This document shows, piece by piece, positions 47,434 through 59,286 of a DNA stretch of 64,000 bases. Under the pieces are notes generated by a model. The model did no database searches. It was given only the letters and a program-made list of their open reading frames with translations, and had not been told where the DNA came from. Positions within the stretch are counted from its first letter, which is position 1, and each line of letters starts with the position of its first letter. Position numbers and translations under genes: made by a program. Origin of the DNA: Congeria kusceri (Eukaryota; Mollusca; Bivalvia; Myida; Dreissenidae); NCBI GenBank assembly GCA_027627225.1, contig JAPFQT010000088.1, forward strand, positions 186,001-250,000, read 5' to 3'.

Positions 47434-48238
47434 GTTCGTAGACTATGAGAACCCATTATATTAACTTTCCATGTTGAGAGTCACATTTTACACAAAAGAG
47501 AAAGTACTTAAAAACTAACAACTAGAGTGTTATTTAATGACATTTTTTCAAATCATGTGGCCCATAGTAGGGTTTTACTTGTTCACTGAATCACATGGAA
47601 TTGAACGATGTCATGTTCTGAAATCAACTGTTTTGTTTCAAGGTTAAATGTAAGAATGTTTAGGATCTGTCATTCAAAATTATCCTGAAAATAATAGTTG
47701 TCAGATGGATGTATCTCAGAAGATAGATCATGTGGGTTTAAACAAGTAGACTGTGTCACATATCGTAAAGCATGTTATAACAATTGATACTAAAGTTATT
47801 TTATTTTCATATTTAAATGGTTCATATCTAACAAGATTATTCACAGCCTTGAAGTAAACTGTATATTTACCAACACAATTTAAAGTTTTGTGACACGTAA
47901 ACGAGCATTAAACCTTGGCATTTATCTTAAACTTCCTACTTCAAGTATCGGGTGTAAATAAACCTATGTGACAATCTTTTATTGATAAACCATGTCACAT
48001 GACTTGGGCATTTATAAAGGTCTGGGTAAAACTAGATAGTGGTACAGGCATGACAGCTCTGAAAGTCATTTGAAGGTTATCTGCGTTCCATTGCTGTTTA
48101 AAGTCTCCAGTTGTTGGATTGTGGACATTTTCTATGAAAGTGTGCTTGTGAAATACATCAATATAAAATTGCTAACTGTGATACACTAACAAGACATTTG
48201 AACAAAGTCTATTTGCTTGTCAAAACCTTATGTACAAA

Positions 48239-51200
48239 ATGGCTACATTTTCTCAGTCAACTGTCAATAAAGGTTCTGACGTTCTAGTAGAGTTTTGTTG
48301 TTCACCATGTGGTGAGAAAAAAATCACTGAATTTGCAGAGTTCTTTTGTGGGGCATGTCAGAAGTTTTATTGTGGAAAATGTAATGGCCTACACAGTCAG
48401 TTGTTCACAGAACATACCACATATGGAAGGGGAGATATGAAGAAATGGCCAGTTTCCAAGGAAGTGGAGGATTTCATACAGAAATGTGAAATACACAAAG
48501 ATGAAAATCTGAAAATGTTCTGTAGTGACCACAGTCAGCTGTGCTGCGCCAATTGTGCTTTTCTTAATCACAGGTATCTTAGACATTTTTTGGCTAAGAT
48601 AATTGTTAAGATATCAATACTCTGAATTATACACTTTTAAAGCAGCATGATCAAGACTGTAATATTCATTATCATAAAAAAGTGACAAAATAAACATGCA
48701 TATATATGAACATGATAAGTTGTGGTCATTTTTAGCTCGACTATTCGAAGAATAGGTGAGCTCTCCTACTACCCCCGGCGTCGGCGTCCGCATCTGAATT
48801 TGGTTAAAGTTTTTATTCAAAAGTCTTGTAACTTCAAAACTACATAAGTTATTCACTTTAAACTTGTAAAACTAACCTTTGTCATCAACTCCAGTATCAA
48901 GGGCAACATTCCCCATAACTCTGTTGTGTATTTTGACAGAGTTATGCCCCTTTTTCACAGATTTTCTGGTTAAAGTTTATATTCAAAAGTTTTGTAACTT
49001 TAAAACTACATAAGTTATTCACTTGAAACTTGGAACTAACCTTTGTCATCAACTCCAGTGTCAGGGGCAACATTCCCCATAACTCTGTTTTGTATTTTGA
49101 CAGATTTATGCCCCTTTTTCACTTAGATTTTCTGGCTAAGTTTATCTTCAAAAGTTTTGTAACTTCAAAACTAAACAAGTTATTCACTTGAAACTTGGAA
49201 CTAACCTTTGTCATCAACTCCAGTATCAATGGCAACATTCCCCATAACTGTTTTGTATTTGACAGAGTTATGCCCCTTTTTCACATAGATTTTCTGGTTA
49301 AAGTTAATATTTAAAAGTTTTGTAACTTCAATACTACAAAAGCTATTCACTTGAAACTTGGAATATACATTTGTCATCAACTCCAGTATCAGGGTGAACA
49401 TTCCCCATAACTCTATTTTGTATTTTGACAGAGTTATGTCCCTTGTTCACATAGTTTTTCTGTTTATAGTTTATATTCAAAAGTTTTGTGACTTCAAAAC
49501 TACATAAGTTATTTACTTAAAACTTGCAACTAACCTTTATCTTCAACTCTAGTACCAGGGGCAACATTACCCATAACTCTATTTTGTATTTTGACAGAGT
49601 TATGCCCCCGTTTTACTTAGCTTTTCTTTTAAAGATTATATTCAAAAGTTTTGTTACTTCAAAACTACATAAGTTATTCACATGAAACTGGGAACTAACC
49701 TTTGTCATCAACTCTAGTATCAGGGGCAACATTATCCATAACTCTGTTTTGTATTTTGACAGAGTTAGCCCACTTTACTCAGACTTTGTGGTTAAAGTTT
49801 TTGTTCCAAAAATTTATAAACTATACAAGGCTTCACTTAAAAATATTGTATTTTAACAAATTTATGCCCCTTTCACTACCCAAAATGTGTACCAACTGAA
49901 ATACTTCGAATAGTCGAGTGCGCTGTCCTCTGACAGCTCTTGTATTTACTATTCTTACACGGCACATGGCTAGCTTTCCATAGACAAGGAAGAAAATCGA
50001 CCATGGGTTATTCTGCAACAAACTATAGGCAGAGCCAAATTTTTTGAAAATTGTTCTGGAAATTCGAAGAAATTGTTCCGTAAAATGCACATGCTTAAAC
50101 TCTCGATAGCAAAAATGTCACATATAAATCAGTTTTGCATTATGTTGCTCAATAAAACCACATTTTTACTACATATTTTATATTTAAGTTCACAAAAAAA
50201 GTTTTACGTTTTGTTAATATGCTTTTAAATTGCGTTTGTTAGCATAATATTTTCACTGTATTTATCACTAACTATGCCGTTCACATTGATTTTTCAATGA
50301 AGCTGACGTCATTTTGAATTGTTATGATATATTGACGTCACTGAAACGCACATGTGAATGTACTTTGCGGAAATTGGCAGAGTATAGATAAATATAGTTT
50401 TCATTAATAACCTTTAAAAATACAGACAAATTATAATGCTCTATAAGATCTTGTTAGAATCGAAATAATTGACAGTTAAGCTTTGGTCATTGCGGCAATA
50501 ACCAACGATTAACCGTCAATTATTTCTGAAGAGTAAGATTAAGAAGTTTGGTAGATCTAGTTGTCTATTTTAGACCATATTTATTTATTGGTGCATTTAA
50601 TGTTACTGCTAATTAAATCAGTATTGATATGAACACTAATCTAAATCTATTGAAGAATCCAGTTGATGACAACATTTACACACTATCATCTCAAGAAACC
50701 ACTATTTTAAAAGCAGTATTGCAGTTTGATACTTCCTGTGTATACCTGGTTTTGGTTTCCAGGTAAATAGCAAATAAACAAAATACCTGGGTATTAAATT
50801 TCTAAAATGAATGTATGTATAACAGGTTTAAGTGCAGTTGGAGGGCAATAGAGGCTAACTTCAATACCACCTTGCATTGATATTAGTAACTCATTCCAAT
50901 ATTGCCTTTTCGCGAACAAGGTTGTAATGATTTCAATGCTGTGCTTTTCATGTTTATGCTGTATGTGCATAAGTTAAGTGTTATGGAAAATTCAGTACAC
51001 AAATGTTACAGGTATTGAGTGCATCTAATTATTGGGTATATATATGTAGACCATTACCATGGCACATGGTTCGAAACAGGATTGTGTATATTGTCTGAAT
51101 ATTGATGTTATTTCACCTAAATATTCTCCACATTTTATTATAATATGAATATGTTTTATTTTTTCCTTTCAGACTGTGCGCTAAAGTGACACTCATATCT

Positions 51201-53452
51201 GAGTCAGCCAAACAACAGTCAACCAACCTGCAGCAACTGTCTGCCAAGCTCGAATCTATTCTAGAACAAATGAAGAGCCTGCAAAATAAACGAGAGGCCA
51301 GTATTCAGTCTGTGCAGGGGTCATATAATGAACAATTACAAAATGTCAAAGAAACACGCCGAAAAATAAATGCAGCTTTAGATAAGATAGAAACAAACAC
51401 CTTGAATGAAATGAAAGCGACACTGACGAGCCTCAAACCTTCTCTCAAGACAGATGTTGAGAACTGCACCAGACTTCGGGATCAGTTGAAAAAACTTCCC
51501 CAGGCCATACAGGACATAAGTGATAAGAGCAAAGAGGAACTCTCCTTCATAGTGAGCAAGAAATGTGTGAACAAAATACAAAAGTCTGAAAAATACCTGA
51601 AGGAGAATTCTATTCCATTTGAACTTCCAGTAACATTCTATGCTAACAGCGACATTGAGGAGTACCTGTCCAGACTGTCAGGTCTGGGGTGCATTTTTCA
51701 CAGTACCCAGGCATTGACAGTACAGGGAAATCCAGACCAAGTATTGACTGTTAAAGGAAAGTCAGAGTATGATGTGAGCATACCAAGTGATTCATCCAGG
51801 TGTGATATCGAAGGTGTCTGTGTTCTCCCTGATGGCCAGATTCTTGTTGTAGACTACAATAATAAGAAATTAAAGCTGCTGGACCAGCAGTACAGGGTGC
51901 TTACTCATTGTGATGTGTCTACTTCTCCACGGGACATATGTCATATAACACACAGTGAAGTTGCTGTTACTGTGAATGATGAGATCCAGTTTATCTCAGT
52001 CAACAATGGGCAGCTGGTGAAGGGCAGGAAGCTTCAGTTACAACATCGCTGTAGAGGTATCGCCCACCACCAGGGGGAGCTGTATGTCACTACTGATACT
52101 ACTGCACTGTACAACTACACGCTGAGTGGGAAACTGGTCAGCAAGCTGTATGAGGATACATCGGGTGGTAGTACAGGTTAGAATCATGGCGGGTTCATCC
52201 GGATATTATTAGAAATATGTATTATAAAGTAATTGTAAGACTGCATAGTTGTAGAATGTACGTGTGTCAGTTTAAGTTTACAACAGCAGTTAAGAATGAT
52301 TTTCAGTATTATTGATTTATATATATGAGTAATCATGTATTTTGACTGTCACTACATGGCATGTCTATAAATAGACACTGAGTGCTTTTCAATGACACAC
52401 TTTGTGACCTATTGTTTATATTTTGTGATTTGGAAATTACTATACATGTATAATTATTTTTAAAATTAACATTGCTTCATAACATTATACTAAATCAATA
52501 AACCTCAAATTGTTGTATTTGAAATTTGAGAAATTTCCTTATTTATGTTTATAAAATTATAAAATTAACAACAGTTACTGGCTTTTATAACAGGTGAAGA
52601 AGAACTAGATAGAAAAGTTCCAATCCCATTTGTTTTGAAACATTATTTTCTTGTAGTAAAATGTTACAAACGTAACTACAGTCACAATATTGTACGTGCA
52701 CATGTACGAAATATGTCAGCTCGTGTCAATTTCACTAATATGTCAATATATTGTAATCACGTATACATGTATAGGAAATCCATTATTACTGCATATAGTT
52801 ACATCAGCTGACACATTCATGCGTACACGTTCATTGTACCGTGTAATCGTTTCCATCTGTGTAATTGTGGTAAATGCAATTCTAACTCACCAGTCAACGT
52901 GTCAAACTTTTAGGCAATAAACTGATACAGAACCTTCCTGTCGCACTAAAATATTTATTATTATTGGATTTTATGCAGATCTTTAAGACGCGTAATTGTC
53001 TGTTTAACGACGCATTAATAATGCGATGTCACTGCAGTTTGTGTATTAACATTATTAAACATTTAAAGTAATTTAATATCTTGATGTGACTCTGTTTTGC
53101 AGTATGCGAGTGTGCTGTGAGTCCCACTGGGGATCGTATATACATCTCCAACCATGCCCAGCACAAGCTCCTCACCCTGGCCAGGGATGGGTCGATACTC
53201 TCTACATTGGAGGACCCTGAACTACTATACCCAGAGGCTGTACATGTGACACCTGCAGGCCAGGTGTTGGTCTGTGGATGGCTGTTCCAGACTATCATAC
53301 AGGTGGACAGGGAGGGCAGGAAGAAGCTGGCCACTCTGGCTACACTCAGGGATGGAGTGGGGAACCCATGGTCAGTCTGCTACAACAGGCACACAGCCTC
53401 CATCATTGTGGGACAACTTGACAACAACATCCTGGTGTTCAAAGTGCAATAG
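48239..53452 (+). CDS. B-box zinc finger / NHL-repeat protein (TRIM-like, no RING)
   Basis: Three exons: 48239-48573, 51173-52176 and 53103-53452. Introns are GT-AG and phases match at both junctions, giving 562 residues. The ATG at 48239 (AAAATGG) is preferred to the weaker one at 48230. A first B-box-like finger uses C21, C24, C37, C40, C45, C48, H52 and H59. A second B-box has CEIH (C83, H86), CSDH (C95, H98), CANC (C103, C106) and H111. A coiled coil (about 115-260) follows, then an NHL-type beta-propeller (CVLPDGQILVVDYNNKKLKLL; CAVSPTGDRIYISNHAQHK). TRIM-like proteins of this layout are expanded in molluscs, and some act in ubiquitin-linked or RNA-linked regulation or immunity. Without a RING this one may lack E3 activity. 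Role here unknown. Confidence 0.9.
48733..49945 (+). repeat. Intronic dispersed element with ~160-bp units
   Basis: It lies in intron 1 of the B-box gene. The left end AGCTCGACTATTCGAAGAATAG and right end ACTTCGAATAGTCGAGTGCG form inverted termini. Six units share TTTGTCATCAACTCCAGTAT, CATTCCCCATAACTCTGTT, TTGACAGAGTTATGCCCC and CAAAAGTTTTGTAACTTCAA. The end motif GTCGAG(T/C)GCGCTGTCCTC is shared with the 21130 element. Confidence 0.9.
50462..50526 (+). repeat. 65-nt near-perfect hairpin in intron 1
   Basis: The two arms of 32 nt (GAAATAATTGACAGTTAA.. and ..TTAACCGTCAATTATTTC) are inverted repeats with 28 of 32 bases matching around a central G. It is the size of a short pre-miRNA or a minimal fold-back element. 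It is transcribed as part of the B-box gene intron if that gene is expressed. Confidence 0.8.
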
Positions 53453-54284
53453 CTTACTTTTACATGTATCAGACATTTGTATAATAACATATATGGTTAT
53501 CTTAAAATGACAGTTTGTAAGTTAGAAATGATATATTGTGTACTGCGTTATATTTCTGTGTAATATACTTTTATCATAATTATGACAGTATGACTTTGGA
53601 GCCAATAGTCTGCGTTATTTGTATCAAATAAGTGTTTTTGCATTTGTCCTTAACTTAACAAGTTATATATGATGTATGTTAAAGGACAAATACCTGGTAC
53701 AATTTTAGTCTAGAAGTCAATGTGTGTACACAAATATACATGTACAATGTACATGACAATTGCTATTTTTAGACTGTCATTTGTACACATATGTGAGTAA
53801 TGTATTTCATCAATTACTTGAAAACATGACACTGTAATGTTATATAAATACTGGTTTTTGAAATAGGAAGGATTTATTGTAATTATCTGCATTGAAAAGA
53901 CATTGATGATTGGAGTATTGTTTAGTTTAATGATATAAAAAGAAAACATGATGTTAAATTGGTTAATTGTATTTAGTTTTATACTGATGATGATTTAACA
54001 TTGTTTATTATAACATTGACACTTGTGCTGGAAGTTAAGTGAAAACAATCAGACATAAATAACTTACCTGCTTGTAGTGTTGGATGCATGTGCCTTTTCT
54101 GTTCTGTGTAACTGATGTATGTTAATCTTCAGAAAATGGAGACAATTAAGATATATAATTATTTTTCATGTATTTAAACATTTATTTAAATTGCATGGAT
54201 GATATAATTAAACATATGTGATGATTGTTCTACTGTTATTATTATGTAGCATGTTATAACAACAAACTTTATATTGTGCGTGTG
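53453..54284 (+). other. Probable 3' UTR of the B-box gene
   Basis: AT-rich, no coding frame, between the stop codon and the AATAAA at 54285. Confidence 0.5.
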
Positions 54285-54290
54285 AATAAA
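54285..54290 (+). terminator. Polyadenylation signal AATAAA
   Basis: AATAAA followed by TTTTGATCTTTCACCTTGTC, about 830 nt after the B-box gene stop. It is the best candidate for its 3' end signal. Confidence 0.45.
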
Positions 54291-54299
54291 ATTTTGATC

Positions 54300-56940
54300 T
54301 TTCACCTTGTCTTTGATGTCTTTTATAAACATTGAGCTAACTGTTTATATTATTTAAACTTGTACGTGATTACTGCGATATTGTTCAGTGACAAGGTGTT
54401 GATATGCAGATAATTATTACATTAATTAACATTAACTGTTAAAATACCTTAATTGAAGGTATTAAAAAACTTTGATGCTCATGCACAAATTTTCCTCATG
54501 AACAAAAAACAGTTCTTTTGTTACGTCCCTTTTGTCCGTCATTATAAAGCATGTTGAAATATAACTGTATACTTATTAAGGTAATTTTACTGTCAGTCAG
54601 TAATGGAACGGGGTAAACGTTTCTCTGCAATTTGTATGCATAAATCAAAAACGTCATGATCAGTGTTTCTGTGATTAATTTAAAGGCACTTACCAGGTAT
54701 AAAAAGTAAAACTTGTCATCAGGAACATTCCTGCCAAGTTAGATTTAAAGGGGCTAAGCGGTTTCAGAGAAGTTGTTAAATAAATGGTTGACGTCGACGA
54801 CATACGATATTAATATGGAAGTCCACTCTTCTGAGTCGGAAGCTATACCCTATGTTGATTTTCGGTACTAAATCGCCCGTTTATCGCCGCATACTAAAAC
54901 AGTTTCACATAGCATCATACCCTTGCTAAAACTAAGAAACATAATAATTAATGAAATGTACTTAATCTGAAATGAGCATATAAGCGTTAGGACTAGAATA
55001 AACCAAAGTCATAGACACTATGACTCATAGCCGGTCTCTTCTAGTCCTAGATGTGTCGAGGATTGTTCTAGACACAGGCCATCATCTGGCAGGATCAAAT
55101 GTTTCTGTCACCAGCATGTGGCTTATTTTAAAATTTTCGAGTCTGTTTCTTGGGTAGAACCAGTACTAAGTGTGAAAGATTCACTACATTACTGTACATT
55201 CAATTGATAATTTATAACGGATTGGAATATGCTTAAGCTTTTGTCATGTGTTTAATGTCTTAATTAGATAGAGAGACCTGACATGTGTGGACTGACACCT
55301 GCATATGCTCATAGAAACGAGCACCATGATCGTTAGACTGAGCTCTTCGTTCAGCCTTGTACTATTTATCATGCTGCTCGACCTAAAGAACATGATGCTG
55401 TGTTTTAACACACGCACAATATTGGCTGATTAATAGGTGCGATCAATTGATTTATGTTTGGATATATATCATCACACAGAAAAAACATAAGAAGAACTGT
55501 AAATCTTACTTGGAATGATATATTTTATGTTTTAAGTGATATGATGGTATGTGATGTTACGTCAATAGCCCCAATTTGTCACACTGACCTCGCATTCCAT
55601 TCTTTTCTTGAAATGTTTGTCATTTTATATAGTCCTCTAACCTGTTTTGGAATGGGAACAGGAAAGGTTGCTAAATTATTAATTGTTAAACATTATATAA
55701 AATGATCAGCATGTTGTATGTTTGGTAGGGTCTTCCTTTAGTGGTGAACATTATAAATAAAGCAGATTAATTGTCTATATAAAGTCAACAACAATCAGTG
55801 TGTTACAGTATGTCTATTAAAACATAAGAAACCAATACAAAAATATATATAGTACTACACTGCGACGCACATGCTCTTTGTTGATTTCAAGAATCATGTG
55901 AATATCATGTGACACAAAGTTGCATTACCGTAACATCGTGTGGATAAAATGAACGACTGTAAAATATTGGTGTTTACAATTCAGTGTGTATTTAAAATAC
56001 ATCAGTTAATGAAGTACAAGAAAACAAGTAAAACATCTAATTTAACTGTATATTACATATTGCATATCTATTTCTTACCTTAATGATATTTCTTTCAAAT
56101 TTAAACCCATAAATATAAATTAACATTAGTTTACCAAAAAGCACGACATACACGTGCTCCGCATATTAACTAGTGTAAGACCAAGAAACGGCATGTTTAT
56201 TACGCGTAACGTCTTGTTATATATTGCATACTGAAATATATCATAGAAACTACTGTTTTTTACACAAAGCAAGGACGAAGTGTTGCGTTTGTTGCGTGCA
56301 TATGTGAAACACCCAACTAACATGTTTTTTATCAGTCCATAAACACACATTTTATTGTGTCGTCAAATTATACAGTAAACTTAAGACAACCCCAAAGTTT
56401 ACATACTTCTAATCAGATTAAGTTTTCAACATCAGATTTGTCAAAGTTGGAAATGTCTATTAACAATTAAACAATTAAGCATACAATTCAACATGATCGG
56501 TAAGCTATCGGTATAAAGAACCTCTTATGCGTTGACTTCTGTCCGTCACCAAATTGTATTTCATTCACAAATAAGCCTTAATAGTTAAACCAGTGTTGAC
56601 CAAACATTCACATGTAATCTGTTGAAACTAGTCAGGTCTGGCAAGTAAAACCAGTTATTGATCCTGTTTGGTAAACTATATCCTGTTCTTATATTCCCTG
56701 TATCACCGATTTCACCACTGATCTTATTTAAACTTGCTAAATTTTAAGTGGAAAGTAATTTAATGTTTGGAGAGGTAAAAATTTTAAAATAACACTTGGA
56801 ATTTCAATTAAATCATTACCTTTCATGAAATGAAATCAAAATAAAACTTTTTTGGACAATGAGTTAGACAGATAAGTTTAATTAATTATATTTTGTCAAT
56901 ACTTTGCGCAGCAAGTAGTTCTGAGATCTTCCAAAAAATT
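54300..56940. other. Region without a supported gene
   Basis: A small palindromic stretch (GACTAGAA..TTCTAGTC with GTCATAG/CTATGAC) lies around 54990-55050. The ORF at 55454-55705 has no recognised motif. Confidence 0.4.
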
Positions 56941-56941
56941 T

Positions 56942-56947
56942 TTTATT
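56942..56947 (-). terminator. Polyadenylation signal AATAAA (minus strand)
   Basis: AATAAA on the minus strand, 36 nt after the stop codon of the gene ending at 56983; close but possible. Confidence 0.4.
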
Positions 56948-56982
56948 TGTATTCATTCGTTGACAATTTCAGTGATTGATTC

Positions 56983-57528
56983 CTATCCGTCCACTGCGGT
57001 CTTGCTCTGATACTTAACAATGTTGTTTGTGAGATTCTGAGGCTGATTTCTGTTGTCATGGTTGTAGATTGGGGCAAATGCATCTCTCATTTCCAGTCGC
57101 AATTCATACCGTCTTTGTATATAAACTTGAATCTTTAATTAAAGAAAACCAAAATCATATCTGTAAGTATTGTAGTAAGAGTACAACCATACAAAAAATT
57201 AAAGGGATGCTGCTGAAAACAACAGGACTGTAATTCTCTTGGAATTATAGTTTGCATGAATGCATGACATGGGTTAACAAGTAACGTGTTAAATTCTTAT
57301 AAAGTAATAAGTAGCTGGTCTAATAATTTCAATAGGAAACTGTGACAGTAATTCCTAGTGCAGATTAATTGGGTGTTACAATTTCAGGGAGAGAACTCAA
57401 TAAGACTCCTCAAACTAAAACTACTACAGTGATCTCCCCTGCATTATTACTGTGAGTTGGTTGATCAACTTGTGGGGTTATTGGAAGCAATGGTGAAATA
57501 TACTCGGTTAAATACTCAAACAAAAAGT
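56983..57528 (-). CDS. Unrecognised spliced gene, last two exons (3' part)
   Basis: Minus-strand exon 57528-57428 has acceptor TGTTCTTTGTAGCAG and donor ACT|GTAGTA. It joins exon 57132-56983, which has acceptor GGTTTTCTTTAATTAAAG and stop TAG at 56985-56983. Phases agree (2 nt in; phase 0 at the junction). The 82 full codons include FLFEYLTEYISPLLPITPQ, VDQPTHSNNAGEIT and the charged stretch QRRYELRLEMRDAFAPIYN. It ends NIVKYQSKTAVDG. No family is recognised. Neither exon contains a usable start codon, so upstream exons must exist; none could be assigned with confidence between 57529 and 64000. Confidence 0.6.
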
Positions 57529-57747
57529 CTGCTACAAAGAACAATAACGAAGAAAAAATTAAAGATGCAAATATCAAGTATACTAGTTTTTGAGGGTCTT
57601 ACACATCATCGTCCAGGTTATTTATCAAAGTAATCTTTGGGATTGAAGCTCATTCCTGAAGACACTAAATACTGTTTCTACTAAGTAAATATACTTCATA
57701 ATGTCAAAGGATTTGTTCAAACAAAATATGTGTTGACCTTGTACATG

Positions 57748-57945
57748 TTAAACTGCAGCATATTTGTGATGTCTGATTTTTAAAATGTCCCTGTTTCTCT
57801 TAATAAGCATATAGAGCTTGTCTACTGTGCCACAGAGGTCAAGGTAACCATTTACATTTACTTGTCAGAGTACTGGATCTGGTTTCTCAAATTCTTCAGC
57901 ATGTTTTAAAACGATAAGCTTAAGCTCACCATTTTCATATTTCAA
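57748..57945 (-). pseudogene. Coding-like frame with one internal TGA
   Basis: A minus-strand frame of 26 codons (LKYENGELKLIVLKHAEEF..PDPVL), a TGA at 57867-57865, then 38 more codons in the same frame (NGYLDLCGTVDKLYMLIKRN, ILKIRHHKYAAV) to TAA. Composition on both sides is strongly protein-like. There is no start codon or splice acceptor at the left limit (TAA just upstream). The simplest reading is a fragment of a retrocopy or transposon gene with a nonsense change. A part beginning after TTGACCTCTGTGGCACAG could instead be an exon of the neighbouring minus-strand gene. Confidence 0.45.
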
Positions 57946-58014
57946 TTAAGTGTGCAGTAATATAAATACTGTTTTCAAGACATAACAGTTTGAAGTAAAG
58001 TGTTATATTTAAGA

Positions 58015-58235
58015 AATAATTTTCGATTTATGTTAGTTTATTGGCCAATATACAACGATTTGGAGTTTTGATGCATATGAATTAAACCACAGGGGCGTTA
58101 GTCCGAGTTGTTTAATGGCCGCGCATTAGAACGACAAAGAGTTGTTTATTGGCTGATAAACAATGATAATACGAAAGTTATTTCGATTGTAACACGATTT
58201 GACATATATTTTTGCAATATTTAATTGGAACTACT
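58015..58235. mobile_element. Fold-back (palindromic) element, copy 2
   Basis: Related to 2150-2390: shared TTAAGAAATAATTTT, GTTAGTCCGAGTTGTTTA and an inverted pair around ATTGGCCAATATACAACGA and GTTGTTTATTGGCTGATAAA. Non-coding. Confidence 0.65.
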
Positions 58236-59205
58236 TTTTACTATGCTCCGCTCAGAATCGGGACTTCTTGTTGCGTTGTTTATTAGGTAGTCTAGCATTG
58301 ATAATTTTGTTCTTAGTCTATAGAAAAATTAGCGAGTATCGTGTTGAAATAGATAATCACAATCAATAATATATTGTGTTGTAAATTAATTTTAAAATAA
58401 TAATTTTGATTGATGAAATGAGAAGTGTAAGGTGGTCATCCTTTGAGAAATTAGACCCAGATGATTACAGACCATAATACTGCATAATACATAATACTGC
58501 TATTTCGGAAAGGAATTCACACTATTACATACACACTAGATCTGTTTCCTAAAAGCAGTGAAAAGTGTTGTTAACTTTGGTTGCCATTTGCCTATTTCCG
58601 CAATATTTTTGTCATTATTCCCTATGTTTCATTAAACATTTCTGGAGTTTAGCTCAACTTGAAATGATTTCCCAAAGGTGTGTTTATTGTTATCTTTTAC
58701 TGTATAAGCGAACAACTGGTGTAAATATCATAATTTTTAGTGGAGGTCAGAATTGGACGGTACCTGTAACCTCTCCATATTGGTGTTTGTATTTTATTCA
58801 TTTCATTCTGTTTTCATGTATTATAAACAGTATTTGTTATTTTGGGGGATTTTTACTTAGGAAAATCACAGTACACATTCAGGTACTTATTTAAGATGTA
58901 AAACATGTGTTTCAAGACTGTCAGAAATTGTTTTCTTTCATTTAAGTTCAAGTTTGGGTTTGTCAAAAAATCTACCATGCCATTACATACCTGAAACATG
59001 CTTATGTTCCGTGCGTAATGTATTTTCAATTAATAATAATTGCCATATTCGCATGTTTTGTATACTTGCATACACCAAAAAAGTCTTGATTAAGAGATGA
59101 ATCCTGAATTGTTTAGCCACATTTCATATCATTTGGCTGTATTTAGACCCTCACAATACTTGTAACTGGTAGAAACTGTTCAATGTTACTATAGGGGAGA
59201 GATTG
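58236..59205. other. Region without a supported gene
   Basis: The 109-codon ORF 58565-58894 is hydrophobic with no motif and is regarded as chance. Confidence 0.4.
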
Positions 59206-59212
59206 TGTACCT

Positions 59213-59286
59213 GCCAGGTTAGCTCAGTCGGGAGAGCACTCGCTATGTAAGCGAGAGGTCCCGGGTTCGAGTCCCGGACTGGCTGC
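59213..59286 (+). tRNA. tRNA-like sequence, probably pseudogene or SINE head
   Basis: A-box TAGCTCAGTCGGG and B-box GGTTCGAGTCC are intact. The D arm GCTC/GAGC, anticodon stem CTCGC/GCGAG and T arm CCGGG/CCCGG all pair fully. The anticodon loop TATGTAA lacks the usual U33 (A instead), so the anticodon (TGT by position) is doubtful. The acceptor pairs only as GCCAG/CTGGC with a bulge. It looks recently derived from a tRNA but not functional as such. The ORF 59381-59151 is its antisense translation. Confidence 0.55.

Noticed and set aside
58565..58894. 109-codon hydrophobic ORF that could suggest a membrane protein
   Set aside because: T-rich sequence gives apparent membrane segments by chance; no start context or homology-like motif.
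59213..59286. Functional tRNA gene
   Set aside because: Missing U33 and an acceptor stem with a bulge and mismatches; better explained as a tRNA-derived repeat.
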